34,825 nucleotides of DNA from an uncultured Acetobacteraceae bacterium (GTDB taxonomy: Bacteria; Pseudomonadota; Alphaproteobacteria; Acetobacterales; Acetobacteraceae): NCBI GenBank assembly GCA_903907955.1, contig CAIVPZ010000090.1, positions 1 to 34,825 on the forward strand. Reading direction: 5' to 3'. The position numbers and the translations under genes were made by a program. The notes beneath the pieces were generated by a model that was not told the DNA's origin, ran no database searches, and was given only the letters and a program-made list of their open reading frames with translations. The first letter of the stretch is position 1, and every line of letters begins with the position of its first letter. Below, piece after piece: positions 24,401 through 32,566 of the stretch.

Positions 24401-24401
24401 A
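24393..24401 (+). promoter_or_regulatory. Perfect DnaA box TTATCCACA
   Basis: The nine bases match the strongest DnaA-binding consensus exactly. A partly matching TTTCCCACA lies 3 bases before it, and an inverted GTGGAT follows 6 bases later. A DnaA-controlled promoter for uvrC, part of the DNA-repair response, is one reading. An origin is less likely, as no dnaA, dnaN, parAB or hemE is nearby. Confidence 0.45.
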
Positions 24402-24508
24402 GCATCGGTGGATCATTCCCGCCGCTGCGGCGCGCCCGCCGGGGCACGCGGTGATTGTGGCCGGGGCACGCTTGAGCGCGGCGGCCGGCGTCACCTAATG
24501 GCTTGCCG

Positions 24509-26407
24509 ATGACCCCAACCGTTCCCCCGGCGTCCCCCCGCGGCGTCGCCGCCATCGAGGCGGCGCTGGCCACCATGCCGCTTTCGCCGGGCGTCTATCG
24601 CATGCTCAACGCCAGCGGCGAGGCGCTGTACGTCGGCAAGGCGCGGGTGCTGAAGAAGCGGGTGACCGCCTACACCCAGCTGGCGCGCCTGCCGGAGCGG
24701 CTGCGCCGGATGGTGTCGGAAACGGTGGCAATGGAAATCGTCACCACCCACACCGAGGCCGAGGCGCTGCTGCTGGAGGCCAATCTGATCAAGCGGCTGA
24801 AGCCGCGCTTCAACATCCTGCTGCGCGACGACAAGTCCTACCCCTGGCTGATGCTGACCGAGGACCACGATTTCCCGCAGATCGCCAAGCACCGCGGCGC
24901 GCGCACCCGCAAGGCCAGCTATTGGGGACCGTTCGCCTCGGCCTGGGCGGTCAACCAGACCGTCACCGCCATGCAGCGGGTGTTTCTGCTGCGCTCCTGC
25001 GCCGACACGGTATTCGCCAACCGCTCGCGGCCCTGCCTGCTCCACCAGATCAGGCGCTGCTCGGCCCCCTGTGTGGGCCGCATCGACCGCGCCGGCTACG
25101 CCGCGCTGGTGGCGCAGGCGCGGGCGTTCCTGTCCGGCCGCCAGGGCGCGGTGCAGCAGGAACTCGCCGCCGGGATGGAGGCGGCGGCCGCCGCGCTTGA
25201 ATTCGAGCGCGCCGCCGCCATCCGCGACCGGATCCGGGCGCTGACCCATGTGCAGGGCACCGACGTCATCAACCCGGCGAGCCTGACCGATGCCGATGTG
25301 ATCGCCGCCTGGCAGGCGGCGGGGCAGACCTGCGTGCAGGTTTTCTTCATCCGGGGGGGGCGCAACAACGGCAACCGCGCCTTCTTCCCGGTGCACACCA
25401 AGGGCGAAGAGGTGCCCGAGGTGCTGGCCGCCTTCATCGGCCAGTTCTACGACGACAAGCCGCCGCCGCCGCTGCTGCTGCTGAACCAGGACCTGGCCGA
25501 ACAGGACCTCATCGCCGAGGCGCTGCGGCTGAAGGCGGAAACCTTCGGCGGGCGCGGCCGGGTGGACATCGTGGTGCCGCGGCGCGGCGAGAAGCACGCC
25601 GTGATGGCGCATGCCGAACTGAACGCGCGCGAGGCGCTGGAGCGCCGGCTGGCCGAGAGCGCCGGGCAGGCGAAGCTGCTGGACGGGGTGGCGGAGCTGT
25701 TCGGCCTGCCCGGCCCGCCGGCGCGGATCGAAGTCTACGACAACAGCCACATCATGGGCGCCAGCCCCTATGGGGTGATGATCGTGGCCGGGCCGGAGGG
25801 GTTCGTGAAAGCGGCCTACCGGAAGTTTTCCATCCGCGGGCCGGTGGCGCCCGGTGATGACTTCGCCATGCTGCGCGAGGTGTTCCAGCGCCGCTTCGGC
25901 CGCGCCCTCCGCGAGAACAAGGACCCCGCCGCGCCGCCGCCGGACTGGCCCGATCTGGTGCTCATCGACGGCGGCGCCGGCCAGCTATCGGCCGCGCGGA
26001 CAGTGATGAGCGAACTGGGCGCGCACGATCTGAAACTGGTGGGCATCGCCAAGGGGCCGGATCGCGATGCCGGGCGCGAGTGGTTCCACACCGGCGGGCG
26101 CCCGCCGTTCCAACTGCCGCCACGCGACCCGGTGCTGTATTTCCTGCAGCGGCTGCGCGACGAGGCGCACCGCTTCGCCATATCCACCCATCGGGCCGGG
26201 CGGTCGAAGGCGTTCGTCGCCAGCGAGCTGGACGAGATCGCCGGCATCGGTCCGGGCCGCAAGCGGGCGCTGCTGAACCATTTCGGCTCGGCGCGCGGGG
26301 TGAAGCAGGCCGGGCTGCACGATCTGGAAGCGGCGCCGGGGATCTCCCGGCAGATCGCCCGGCTGGTGTATGCGCATTTCCATCCTGGCGTGCGCGTCGA
26401 GGGGTAG
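24509..26407 (+). CDS. uvrC: Excinuclease ABC subunit C
   Basis: UvrC makes both incisions around DNA lesions in nucleotide excision repair with UvrA and UvrB. The 632-residue protein has the N-terminal GIY-YIG nuclease (GVYRM at 28-32, LYVGKA at 40-45) for the 3' cut. A Cys-containing linker ([20 protein letters not shown]) and a UVR helix for UvrB contact ([20 protein letters not shown]) follow. The RNase H-like endonuclease ([34 protein letters not shown]) makes the 5' cut, and tandem helix-hairpin-helix motifs end the protein ([17 protein letters not shown]). ATG 24509 overlaps a short upstream frame as ATGA. Length is normal. Confidence 0.97.
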   Translation: MTPTVPPASPRGVAAIEAALATMPLSPGVYRMLNASGEALYVGKARVLKKRVTAYTQLARLPERLRRMVSETVAMEIVTTHTEAEALLLEANLIKRLKPRFNILLRDDKSYPWLMLTEDHDFPQIAKHRGARTRKASYWGPFASAWAVNQTVTAMQRVFLLRSCADTVFANRSRPCLLHQIRRCSAPCVGRIDRAGYAALVAQARAFLSGRQGAVQQELAAGMEAAAAALEFERAAAIRDRIRALTHVQGTDVINPASLTDADVIAAWQAAGQTCVQVFFIRGGRNNGNRAFFPVHTKGEEVPEVLAAFIGQFYDDKPPPPLLLLNQDLAEQDLIAEALRLKAETFGGRGRVDIVVPRRGEKHAVMAHAELNAREALERRLAESAGQAKLLDGVAELFGLPGPPARIEVYDNSHIMGASPYGVMIVAGPEGFVKAAYRKFSIRGPVAPGDDFAMLREVFQRRFGRALRENKDPAAPPPDWPDLVLIDGGAGQLSAARTVMSELGAHDLKLVGIAKGPDRDAGREWFHTGGRPPFQLPPRDPVLYFLQRLRDEAHRFAISTHRAGRSKAFVASELDEIAGIGPGRKRALLNHFGSARGVKQAGLHDLEAAPGISRQIARLVYAHFHPGVRVEG

Positions 26408-26416
26408 TGCCGCCGG

Positions 26417-26434
26417 CTTTTCAAACTCTCAGGG
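26417..26434 (+). repeat. Fragment E: isolated right end of the dispersed element
   Basis: Only CTTTTCAAACTCTCAGGG, matching the right end of copies B and D, is present in the 21-base gap between the uvrC and hydrolase stops and runs into the hydrolase end. It supplies the hydrolase stop codon (26429-26431). It could be the remnant of a lost copy or a preferred target site. Confidence 0.6.
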
Positions 26435-28558
26435 CGCCGGCCGCCCGCCTGCCCGTTCCGCCTCGGCGGAAACGCGGTCGGCATCTTCCGGCAGCATGAA
26501 GCGTTTGCGCACCAGTATTTCCCCGCTGCGCTTCATCGCCAGCGCATAGGCGTAGCCGCTGGAATAACGTTCCTCGATCGACAGCCGGGGATCGCCGGCC
26601 TTTCGCCGCTCCGCCCTGGTCGGGGCGAAGGGAACGAAGCTGCCCTGGAAAGTGCAGAGCCCGTCCTCGGCGAACATTCCGGGGCGGAACAGGTTCCATC
26701 CCGTGGCGGTGCCGACCGGCGCCAACTGATAGACCGACCGGACGCCGGCGATATCGATGCCGTCGTCGTCGACCTGCGGCACCAGAACGGGATAACCCGC
26801 TGCCCCCTGCCGGGGCGGCTCGAGGGTGAGCAGGCCGCTGGCTTCGCCGGGCTTGAAGCCTGGGCCGTGGTCCAGCACATGCACCGCGTTGTAGGCGCCG
26901 ACGAAGCGCATTGCGGGCCGCTCCACGCCGCCATAGGCGGTGGCCGGGATGATGGGGAAGCGCACCTGGTCGGGCGCCACCAGGGTGCCCCCCTTGATCG
27001 TTGGCACCGCCGAGGGCGGCGGCGGCTGGTCGTCGCGCACCCAGGCGGTGAGGTCGGCGAGCAGCGCGCGCAGCGTCCACAGATGCGGCGCCGGATTGGG
27101 CTGCTGCACGCAGGTGCCGAACGGCGCCGCCGCCGGCAGCGGCAGCGCCGCCGGCGTGTGCTGTGTGCTCGCCAGCAGGAAGGTGCGCAGCTCAGCCGGC
27201 TCGTGCAGGTCTTCGCGGCCAACCGGGTCGGTGAGCGCGAGCGACCCGCCCCCCTCCCAGAATTCCAGCGCGGTCGGGACATCGAAGATGCGCGGGCAGG
27301 TGTTGTCGGCGGCGCAGCGGTCCAGGATGCCCTGCGACCGGCCGGTGATCGGATCGGTCTGGTGGGCAAAGGCAAACGGGAAGTCGGTGCCGGGATTGAA
27401 GTGCTCGACCTGCTGCGCCCAGGCCCGCCCGGGCTGGCCAAAGCGCACGTTCAGCGGCAGCAGCCCGGTGCTGGCATGGGTCAGCGCGCCGTCGAAAACA
27501 CGTTGCCCCGCCTCGTCCCTGTTGAAGCCGAGCAGCAGCAGGGTGCGGATCATGCGGCCGCCCTGCGACGATCCGCTGATGATCGCCTTCACCTGCTTGC
27601 CGTGCACCACCGGGTTCAAGGTGCCGGCGCTGTCCTTGTCCGCCGCCTTGAGGAAAGCGCCGAGGTCGCGCGCCACGGCAAATCCCAGCCCCAGCACCAG
27701 CGGATCGCTGGCGCGATAATACAGATCATAGAGCACCCCGGGCTGAAACCCGGTCGGCATGCAGACCTTGGTGGCGTCCGGCTTCGGCGTGCCGGACGAA
27801 CAATCGGCGAAGCTTGTCTGCCCGGCCATGGCGCGCATGCTGGGAGCGTTTTCGCGCGGCCGGATATCGACGATCGGCAGCACCCCCTCGGACAGCAGCC
27901 CCGCGGCCTCGACGCCGGCAACCGGGTAGGACGCATGGGTCATGCCGGTGAACCAGCCGCTCGACAGATTGAGCGTGCTCGTCGCCACAAGCGTGGTGAG
28001 TTCGCTGCGGATGAGTGCGGTCAGCGGCGATCCATCGGGGTTGCGCGCGACCGGCACCTGCAGGGTCAGGCGTTTGTCGCCAGGCAGCAGGTCGGCCTGC
28101 CAGCCGAAATACACCACCGTATAGCCGGATCGCTGCAGCCAGCCGTCGCCGGGATCGTCGGAGGCGTTGATCCGCGCCTGCGGCCCGGGCACATCGGCAT
28201 TGTAGAGCGCCACCGCATCCTTGTTGCCGCGGTTGACGGCGTCGAACAGCAGCACGTGGTTCGACCGCGCCGAGTCGGCCGGGCGGATGATCTCGACTTC
28301 GGCGCTGTATTCCACCAGGCCGCGGCTGTTCTTCGGCGCCAGGCCGATATCCTGGATGCCGGCATTGGCCGCCGCCTTCGGGTCCACTTCGCCCTGTGCC
28401 CGGCCGGTCAACCGCTCAAAGGCACCGGCCATGCCGAAAATGCGTCCGCCGAAGGCCGGCTCAACGCGGGTGATCTCCAGGCGGGTAACGCGGGCCGCCG
28501 CCGGCGGCGTCGCCGCCAGCAGCGCGGCGGCAAGCAGGATAAACAGCCAGGGTCGCAT
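26429..28558 (-). CDS. Secreted alpha/beta hydrolase domain protein (Abhydrolase_10 type)
   Basis: The 709-residue product has a signal peptide (MRPWLFILLAAALLAATPPA, cut near AAAR) and a large alpha/beta-hydrolase domain seen in the PF20091-type family of roughly this length. The likely nucleophile is the Ser in IISGSSQGGRMIRTLLLL; acidic and His partners should lie in the C-terminal half. Further family-like stretches are NHVLLFDAVNRGNKDAVALY and HASTGLLPLNVRFGQPGRAW. Several Cys residues (DCSS, VCMP, RCAADNTCP) fit an exported, disulfide-bonded protein. GGAGA lies 5 bases before ATG 28558. The larger frame upstream is antisense to nothing useful and reads into hypF. Its substrate is unknown. 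Confidence 0.85.
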   Translation of the reverse strand: MRPWLFILLAAALLAATPPAAARVTRLEITRVEPAFGGRIFGMAGAFERLTGRAQGEVDPKAAANAGIQDIGLAPKNSRGLVEYSAEVEIIRPADSARSNHVLLFDAVNRGNKDAVALYNADVPGPQARINASDDPGDGWLQRSGYTVVYFGWQADLLPGDKRLTLQVPVARNPDGSPLTALIRSELTTLVATSTLNLSSGWFTGMTHASYPVAGVEAAGLLSEGVLPIVDIRPRENAPSMRAMAGQTSFADCSSGTPKPDATKVCMPTGFQPGVLYDLYYRASDPLVLGLGFAVARDLGAFLKAADKDSAGTLNPVVHGKQVKAIISGSSQGGRMIRTLLLLGFNRDEAGQRVFDGALTHASTGLLPLNVRFGQPGRAWAQQVEHFNPGTDFPFAFAHQTDPITGRSQGILDRCAADNTCPRIFDVPTALEFWEGGGSLALTDPVGREDLHEPAELRTFLLASTQHTPAALPLPAAAPFGTCVQQPNPAPHLWTLRALLADLTAWVRDDQPPPPSAVPTIKGGTLVAPDQVRFPIIPATAYGGVERPAMRFVGAYNAVHVLDHGPGFKPGEASGLLTLEPPRQGAAGYPVLVPQVDDDGIDIAGVRSVYQLAPVGTATGWNLFRPGMFAEDGLCTFQGSFVPFAPTRAERRKAGDPRLSIEERYSSGYAYALAMKRSGEILVRKRFMLPEDADRVSAEAERAGGRPAP

Positions 28559-28623
28559 GCGGTCTCCGATGCCGGCGGCAGGCAACGGGACGTTGCATAC
28601 CTGCCGCCCCCCGGCAAGCCGGA

Positions 28624-30876
28624 TCACATGGCGACGCGCGCGGCGACCCATGCCTGCCCCAGACTCAGCCCGCCATCGCCCGCGGGTGCCAGGGCGGGCA
28701 GCAGGGGCCGCAGACCCGCCGCGCGCAGCCCGCCGGCGACGGCCCCGGCCAGCAACCGATTGACCAGACAGCCGCCGCCCAGCGCCACCGTGTCCAGCCC
28801 CTCCCGCCCGGCCGCCGCAACCGCCCAGCCGACGATGCCGGCGGCCAGCGTGCCGTGGAACAGCCCCGCCCCCTCCTCCGGCGCGCAACTGCGCAGCGCA
28901 TCCAGCAACGGCAGCAGATCGAGCACCGCGCCGTCCAGCCGCCAGCCGCCTTCCAGCACACGCGGCGCGGTAGCCAGCGATTCCAGGCGCATCGCCGCCT
29001 CGCCCTCGTAGCTGCTGGTGTGCAGCACCCCCAGCAGCGCCGCCGCGGCATCGAACAGCCGGCCACAGGAGGTGGTGGACGCCACCCGGCCGGACGCCAG
29101 CAGCCCCGCCACCCCGGCCGCCGGTGCGCCGAGACGCGGCACGATCTCCGCGTCGCGACCAAGCGCGTGCAGCGCGGCGGCGGCCATGCGCCAGGGCTGG
29201 CGGGCAGCCGCATCGCCGCCGGGCAGCGCCAGCGGGCGCAGATGGCCGAGCCGCCGGAACGCCGCGCCGTCCAGCCGCAGCAGCTCGCCGCCCCAGGCGC
29301 CGCCGTCGCTGCCGAAGCCAAACCCATCGAGCACCACCGCGAGCGCCGGGCCGGTCACCCCGTGCTCGGCCAGCACGGCGGCGGCGTGGGCGTGGTGATG
29401 CTGCACGGCCAGCGTCGGCAGGCCCAGCCGTTCCGCGAGGCGGCGCCCGGGCACGTCCGGATGCAGGTCGTGCGCGAGCAGCACCGGCGCGGTGTCCAGC
29501 AGGTGCAGCAGGTGGCGCACCGCCTCGTCCAGGAATCGCAGCGTGGCGGCGTTGTCCAGCGTGCCGACATGCTGTGACAGCACCGCCTCGCGGCCGCGGG
29601 TGGCGCAGGCGGTGGCTTTCAGCGTGCCGCCCAGGGCAAGCACCGGCGGGCATTCCTGCGGCAGGGCGATGGCGCGGGGGGTGAAGCCGCGGGCGCGGCG
29701 GAGGAAGCGCGGCGCGCCGTCGATCACCCGCACCACGCTGTCGTCGCAGCGTGTCACCACCGGGCGGTCATGCGTCACCACCAGATCGGCGATGCCGGCG
29801 AGCCTTGCCCGGGCTTCGGCGTCGTCGATCACCAGCGGTTCGCCGCCGGGGTTGGCGCTGGTGGCAACCAGCAGCAGGTCCTGCGGCGCTTCCAGCCAGG
29901 CCGTGCCGGCGGGGCGGCCGGCGGCTTCGTGGAACAGCAGGAAATGCTGCGGGGCGGCCGGGAGCATGACGCCCAGCGTGTTCAGGCCGGGAGCAAGCAA
30001 GGAAGGCCAGGGCGCTGCCCTGGACCCGCAAGGGGGCAGTGGCCCCCTTGACCCCATGACGTGCCTCAGCAGCACCACCGGCCGCTCCACCGACTCGAGC
30101 GCCGCCCGCTCCGCCCCCCCGACATGGCACCAGCGCGCCGCACTGGCCGCATTCAGCGCCAGCACCGCGAACGGCTTGCCGCCCCGCGCCTTGCGGTCGC
30201 GCAGCCGAGCCACCGCCTCGCCGTCGGTGGCGTCGCACAGCAGGTGAAAGCCGCCGAGTCCCTTCAGCGCCACGATCAGCCCGCGGCGCAGCGCCGCCAG
30301 GATTGTGCCGGCATCGTGCGACAGGCGCGGCCCGCAGGCCGGGCAGGCGGTCGGCTCGGCATGGAACCGCCGGTCCGCCGGGTCCGCGTATTCGCGCCGG
30401 CAATCGTCGCACAGCGGAAAGCCGGCCATCGCCGTGTTGGCGCGGTCGTACGGCAGCAACCGGGTGATGGTGAAGCGCGGCCCGCATTGCGTGCAGTTTA
30501 CGAACGGATAGCGCCAGCGCCGGTCGGCCGGGTCGCACATCTCGGCCAGGCAGTCGGCGCAGACGCAGGCATCCGGCGCCACCGCGGTCACCACCCGCCC
30601 CGCCGCGCTGCCGAGGATGACGAAGCCGGCCTCCCCCGTCACCGGCGCGCAGGGCTGTGCCTCGATGGCGGTGATGCGCGACAGCGCCGGCCGGTCGCGG
30701 CGCAGCATGGGCAGGAATTCGGCGGCACGCGCGCCCTGCACCTCGGCCAGCACGCCCTCGGCATCGTTGCGCACCGTGCCGGTCAGCCCGAGCGCGGTGG
30801 CAAGGCGCCAGACATGCGGGCGGAATCCCACCCCCTGCACCGTGCCGCGCACCCGCACCCGCAGGCGGGTGGTCAT
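28624..30876 (-). CDS. hypF: Carbamoyltransferase HypF, [NiFe] hydrogenase maturation
   Basis: HypF makes carbamoyl-adenylate and passes the carbamoyl group to HypE for the cyanide ligands of [NiFe] hydrogenases. The 750-residue protein has an acylphosphatase domain (about 5-90, RVRGTVQGVGFRPHVWRLA) and two zinc fingers (Cys106/109/128/131 and Cys156/159/178/181). A YrdC-like domain (190-390) and a Kae1-like domain with HHHAHAAAVLAEHG, DGFGFGSDGGAWGGE and GGGCLVNRLL follow. All expected catalytic motifs are seen and the frame is open. About 20 residues around 272-293 are an insert encoded by a palindromic repeat. No hypABCDE or hydrogenase genes are in the window, so hypF is alone here. Confidence 0.95.
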   Translation of the reverse strand: MTTRLRVRVRGTVQGVGFRPHVWRLATALGLTGTVRNDAEGVLAEVQGARAAEFLPMLRRDRPALSRITAIEAQPCAPVTGEAGFVILGSAAGRVVTAVAPDACVCADCLAEMCDPADRRWRYPFVNCTQCGPRFTITRLLPYDRANTAMAGFPLCDDCRREYADPADRRFHAEPTACPACGPRLSHDAGTILAALRRGLIVALKGLGGFHLLCDATDGEAVARLRDRKARGGKPFAVLALNAASAARWCHVGGAERAALESVERPVVLLRHVMGSRGPLPPCGSRAAPWPSLLAPGLNTLGVMLPAAPQHFLLFHEAAGRPAGTAWLEAPQDLLLVATSANPGGEPLVIDDAEARARLAGIADLVVTHDRPVVTRCDDSVVRVIDGAPRFLRRARGFTPRAIALPQECPPVLALGGTLKATACATRGREAVLSQHVGTLDNAATLRFLDEAVRHLLHLLDTAPVLLAHDLHPDVPGRRLAERLGLPTLAVQHHHAHAAAVLAEHGVTGPALAVVLDGFGFGSDGGAWGGELLRLDGAAFRRLGHLRPLALPGGDAAARQPWRMAAAALHALGRDAEIVPRLGAPAAGVAGLLASGRVASTTSCGRLFDAAAALLGVLHTSSYEGEAAMRLESLATAPRVLEGGWRLDGAVLDLLPLLDALRSCAPEEGAGLFHGTLAAGIVGWAVAAAGREGLDTVALGGGCLVNRLLAGAVAGGLRAAGLRPLLPALAPAGDGGLSLGQAWVAARVAM
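29992..30054. repeat. Palindromic repeat 2 inside hypF, in frame
   Basis: Two hairpins follow each other: CCAGGGC-GCT-GCCCTGG (30007-30023) and CAAGGGGGC-AGTG-GCCCCCTTG (30029-30050). The first and its flank GCAAGCAAGGAAGG resemble the hairpin at 13541-13572. The repeat is read through in hypF as the stretch GSRGPLPPCGSRAAPWPSLL, between VVLLRHVM and APGLNTLG, where other HypF proteins have a short loop. Confidence 0.75.
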
Positions 30877-31074
30877 GTCGCCCGGCCCCTGGCCATCCGG
30901 TGCGCTCCCCTGCCCCGGGCCACTGAAGCATGGCCGGGCCGCCCCGTCACCATCGCCCGCCCCTTGCGTGCCGGCCAGTCTTCACCGAAGGGTGGTGGCG
31001 TGCGGCGCCCCGCAGCGGCAGGATCGATCGGGTGGCGCCGTCCCAAGGCGACGCATCGAATTTGGAGCATCGCG

Positions 31075-32058
31075 ATGGAACTGCCGCCCGCCACCCCGCG
31101 CCTCGACAGCCTTGCCTGGGCTTTCGCCTTCGTGCCTGGCAGCCCGCCGGCAGCCGGCGATCCGCGTCCGCCGGGCGGACCCGGCTGGGACTGGCTGCAC
31201 TACGATCTGGTGCACAGCGGCGCCCGCGCCGCCATCGAGGCGGAGACCAGCTTCCCGCCATTCATCCTTCGGCTCCTGGTCGGGGCCGACGAGACGCCGC
31301 GAATCGTCAGTGACGGCAACGCCGTCGCCGGCGTGCTGCCGAGCTTCGTCCGGTCAGTCGGCCCCGATGGCGACGCGATCGCCTGGTGGCGCTTCGCCAT
31401 GCTGCCGGACCGCCTGGTCACCTGTCGCCGGCGCCCGGTCCGCTCGCTCACCGCCGCGTGGAACGGGGTCAGCGGCGGGCAGGTGCCGGAAGGTCCGGTG
31501 GCGCTGATGGATAACGCAATCGCCGAGTTCGCGCGCGAGGCGCGCCGGCGCGTGGCCACGCTGGACGACGAACTCGATGCCGCCGAGGACACGCTGCTCG
31601 ACCGCGACCCCGCGTTGGATCTCGGCGGACTGGGGGCGCGACTCGGCCAGTCGCGACGGGAGGTCACCGCCATCAAGCGCGCCCTCGTGCCGCTTGCCCG
31701 GCTGCTGGCCGAGGACGCCGACGAACTGCCGGACTGGGCGATGCAGGCCTCGCACGACACCGCCCACAGCCAGGTGCTTGGCGCGCTCGACGATATCGGC
31801 GCCCTGCACGACCGCGCCCGCTCGTTGCAGGACGAACTGGCCGCGCGCCAGGCGGAGGAGACCAACCGCCGGCTTTACATCGTCTCCGTGGTGACCACGG
31901 TGGTGATGCCCGCCGCCCTGGTGGCCGGTTTCTTCGGCATGAACACCGGCGGCATGCTGTGGGCGGAGCACGGACTCGGAACGCTGTACGCAGCCGGCCT
32001 CTGCGTGCTCTCGATGGCGGGCACGCTCGCCGTGCTGCGCTGGAAACGGCTGCTGTAG
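31075..32058 (+). CDS. CorA/ZntB-family divalent metal transporter
   Basis: The 327-residue product has the CorA fold: a cytoplasmic domain of beta strands and long helices (AIAEFAREARRRVATLDDEL and HDRARSLQDELAARQAEET), then two C-terminal membrane helices (IVSVVTTVVMPAALVAGFFG and LYAAGLCVLSMAGTLAVL) joined by the GMN signature, here FFGMNTGGM. The GMNxGG form is seen in ZntB-like zinc exporters/importers and in some CorA branches, so Mg(2+) or Zn(2+) cannot be told apart. ATG 31075 follows a GGAG site at 8 bases. It is divergent from hypF with 198 bases between starts. Confidence 0.88.
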   Translation: MELPPATPRLDSLAWAFAFVPGSPPAAGDPRPPGGPGWDWLHYDLVHSGARAAIEAETSFPPFILRLLVGADETPRIVSDGNAVAGVLPSFVRSVGPDGDAIAWWRFAMLPDRLVTCRRRPVRSLTAAWNGVSGGQVPEGPVALMDNAIAEFAREARRRVATLDDELDAAEDTLLDRDPALDLGGLGARLGQSRREVTAIKRALVPLARLLAEDADELPDWAMQASHDTAHSQVLGALDDIGALHDRARSLQDELAARQAEETNRRLYIVSVVTTVVMPAALVAGFFGMNTGGMLWAEHGLGTLYAAGLCVLSMAGTLAVLRWKRLL

Positions 32059-32066
32059 CGGCGGCG

Positions 32067-32438
32067 CTACGGCAGCGTCTGCAGATACGCCACGATGTCC
32101 GCCCGCTGCGCCGGGTCGCGCAGCCCCGCATAGAGCATGGTCCCGTGCGGCAGCACCGATTTCGGATCGGCGATGTACTTGTCCAGCGTCGCGTCGTCCC
32201 ACACCACGGCCGCATCGGGGGTGGCGCCCGTGTAGCGGTATCCCGGCGCGGCGCCGTAGGCCCGTCCATGCACCCCGGCGAGACTCGGCCCGATCAGGTT
32301 CAGCCCGGGATGCGGGCTGTGGCAGGTCGCGCATTGCGCCCGGAACAGCCGCTCGCCCTTCACGGGGTCGCCCGCCCAGGCCGGCACGGCGCACAGCAGG
32401 CCCAGCATGGTCGCCGCAACGGCGTTCAGTCGCCTCAT
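32067..32438 (-). CDS. Class I cytochrome c, periplasmic
   Basis: The 123-residue protein has a Sec signal peptide (MRRLNAVAATMLGLLCAVPA, cleavage near AWAG), one heme site CATCH (36-40), and a Met101 in PHGTMLYAG as likely sixth ligand. The segment RLFRAQCATCHSPHPGLNLIG is typical of small mitochondrial-type cytochromes c2. It probably carries electrons in the periplasm between membrane complexes. GTG 32441 directly before ATG 32438 is also possible; GGGAG fits the ATG. It converges on the CorA/ZntB gene. Repeat copy D lies just upstream, between it and the DUF2786-like gene. Confidence 0.92.
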   Translation of the reverse strand: MRRLNAVAATMLGLLCAVPAWAGDPVKGERLFRAQCATCHSPHPGLNLIGPSLAGVHGRAYGAAPGYRYTGATPDAAVVWDDATLDKYIADPKSVLPHGTMLYAGLRDPAQRADIVAYLQTLP

Positions 32439-32450
32439 CACATATCTCCC

Positions 32451-32558
32451 GTCAGAGCTTGAAAAACAATCGAACTTGAAAAAGAACGCCCGCTGACATC
32501 ATTGAGTTTTCCGTCATCCTTCGGCGGCTTGCGGGCATTCTTTTTCAAACTCTCAGGG
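32451..32558 (+). repeat. Dispersed ~107-bp palindromic element, copy D (best preserved)
   Basis: It begins GTCAGAGCTTG and ends AACTCTCAGGG. The 13-bp ends AGAGCTTGAAAAA (32454-32466) and its inverted partner (32541-32553) differ at one base. The inner arms TTGAAAAAGAACGCCCGC (32476-32493) and GCGGGCATTCTTTTTCAA (32531-32548) differ at one base. A T5 run follows the GC stem, as in intrinsic terminators, and the inverse on the other strand. It ends 9 bases before the DUF2786-like stop codon. Confidence 0.92.
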
Positions 32559-32566
32559 TTCCGGCC

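Larger units (their letters stand above)
24201..24508. other. AT-richer intergenic region between folB and uvrC (308 bp)
   Basis: This gap is distinctly richer in A and T than the rest of the window, above all at 24270-24330. It holds one perfect DnaA box (24393-24401), a related TTTCCCACA (24381-24389), a TTTTCCACG just after folB and a possible gene remnant on the minus strand. A four-codon frame ends as ATGA over the uvrC start. No clear promoter for uvrC could be picked. Confidence 0.45.

Noticed and set aside
24201-24508. Chromosomal replication origin.
   Set aside because: Only one perfect DnaA box and no origin-type genes (dnaA, dnaN, parAB, hemE) are present.
22930-24512. Short upstream frames ending in ATGA at the folM and uvrC starts.
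   Set aside because: They are 6 and 4 codons long without ribosome sites; overlap of this type is expected often by chance, so I note it but do not call leader genes.
26429-29653. A 1074-codon minus-strand frame as one fused protein of hypF and hydrolase.
   Set aside because: The hydrolase begins with a signal peptide at 28558 and a GGAGA site; the upstream part is an alternative frame of hypF.
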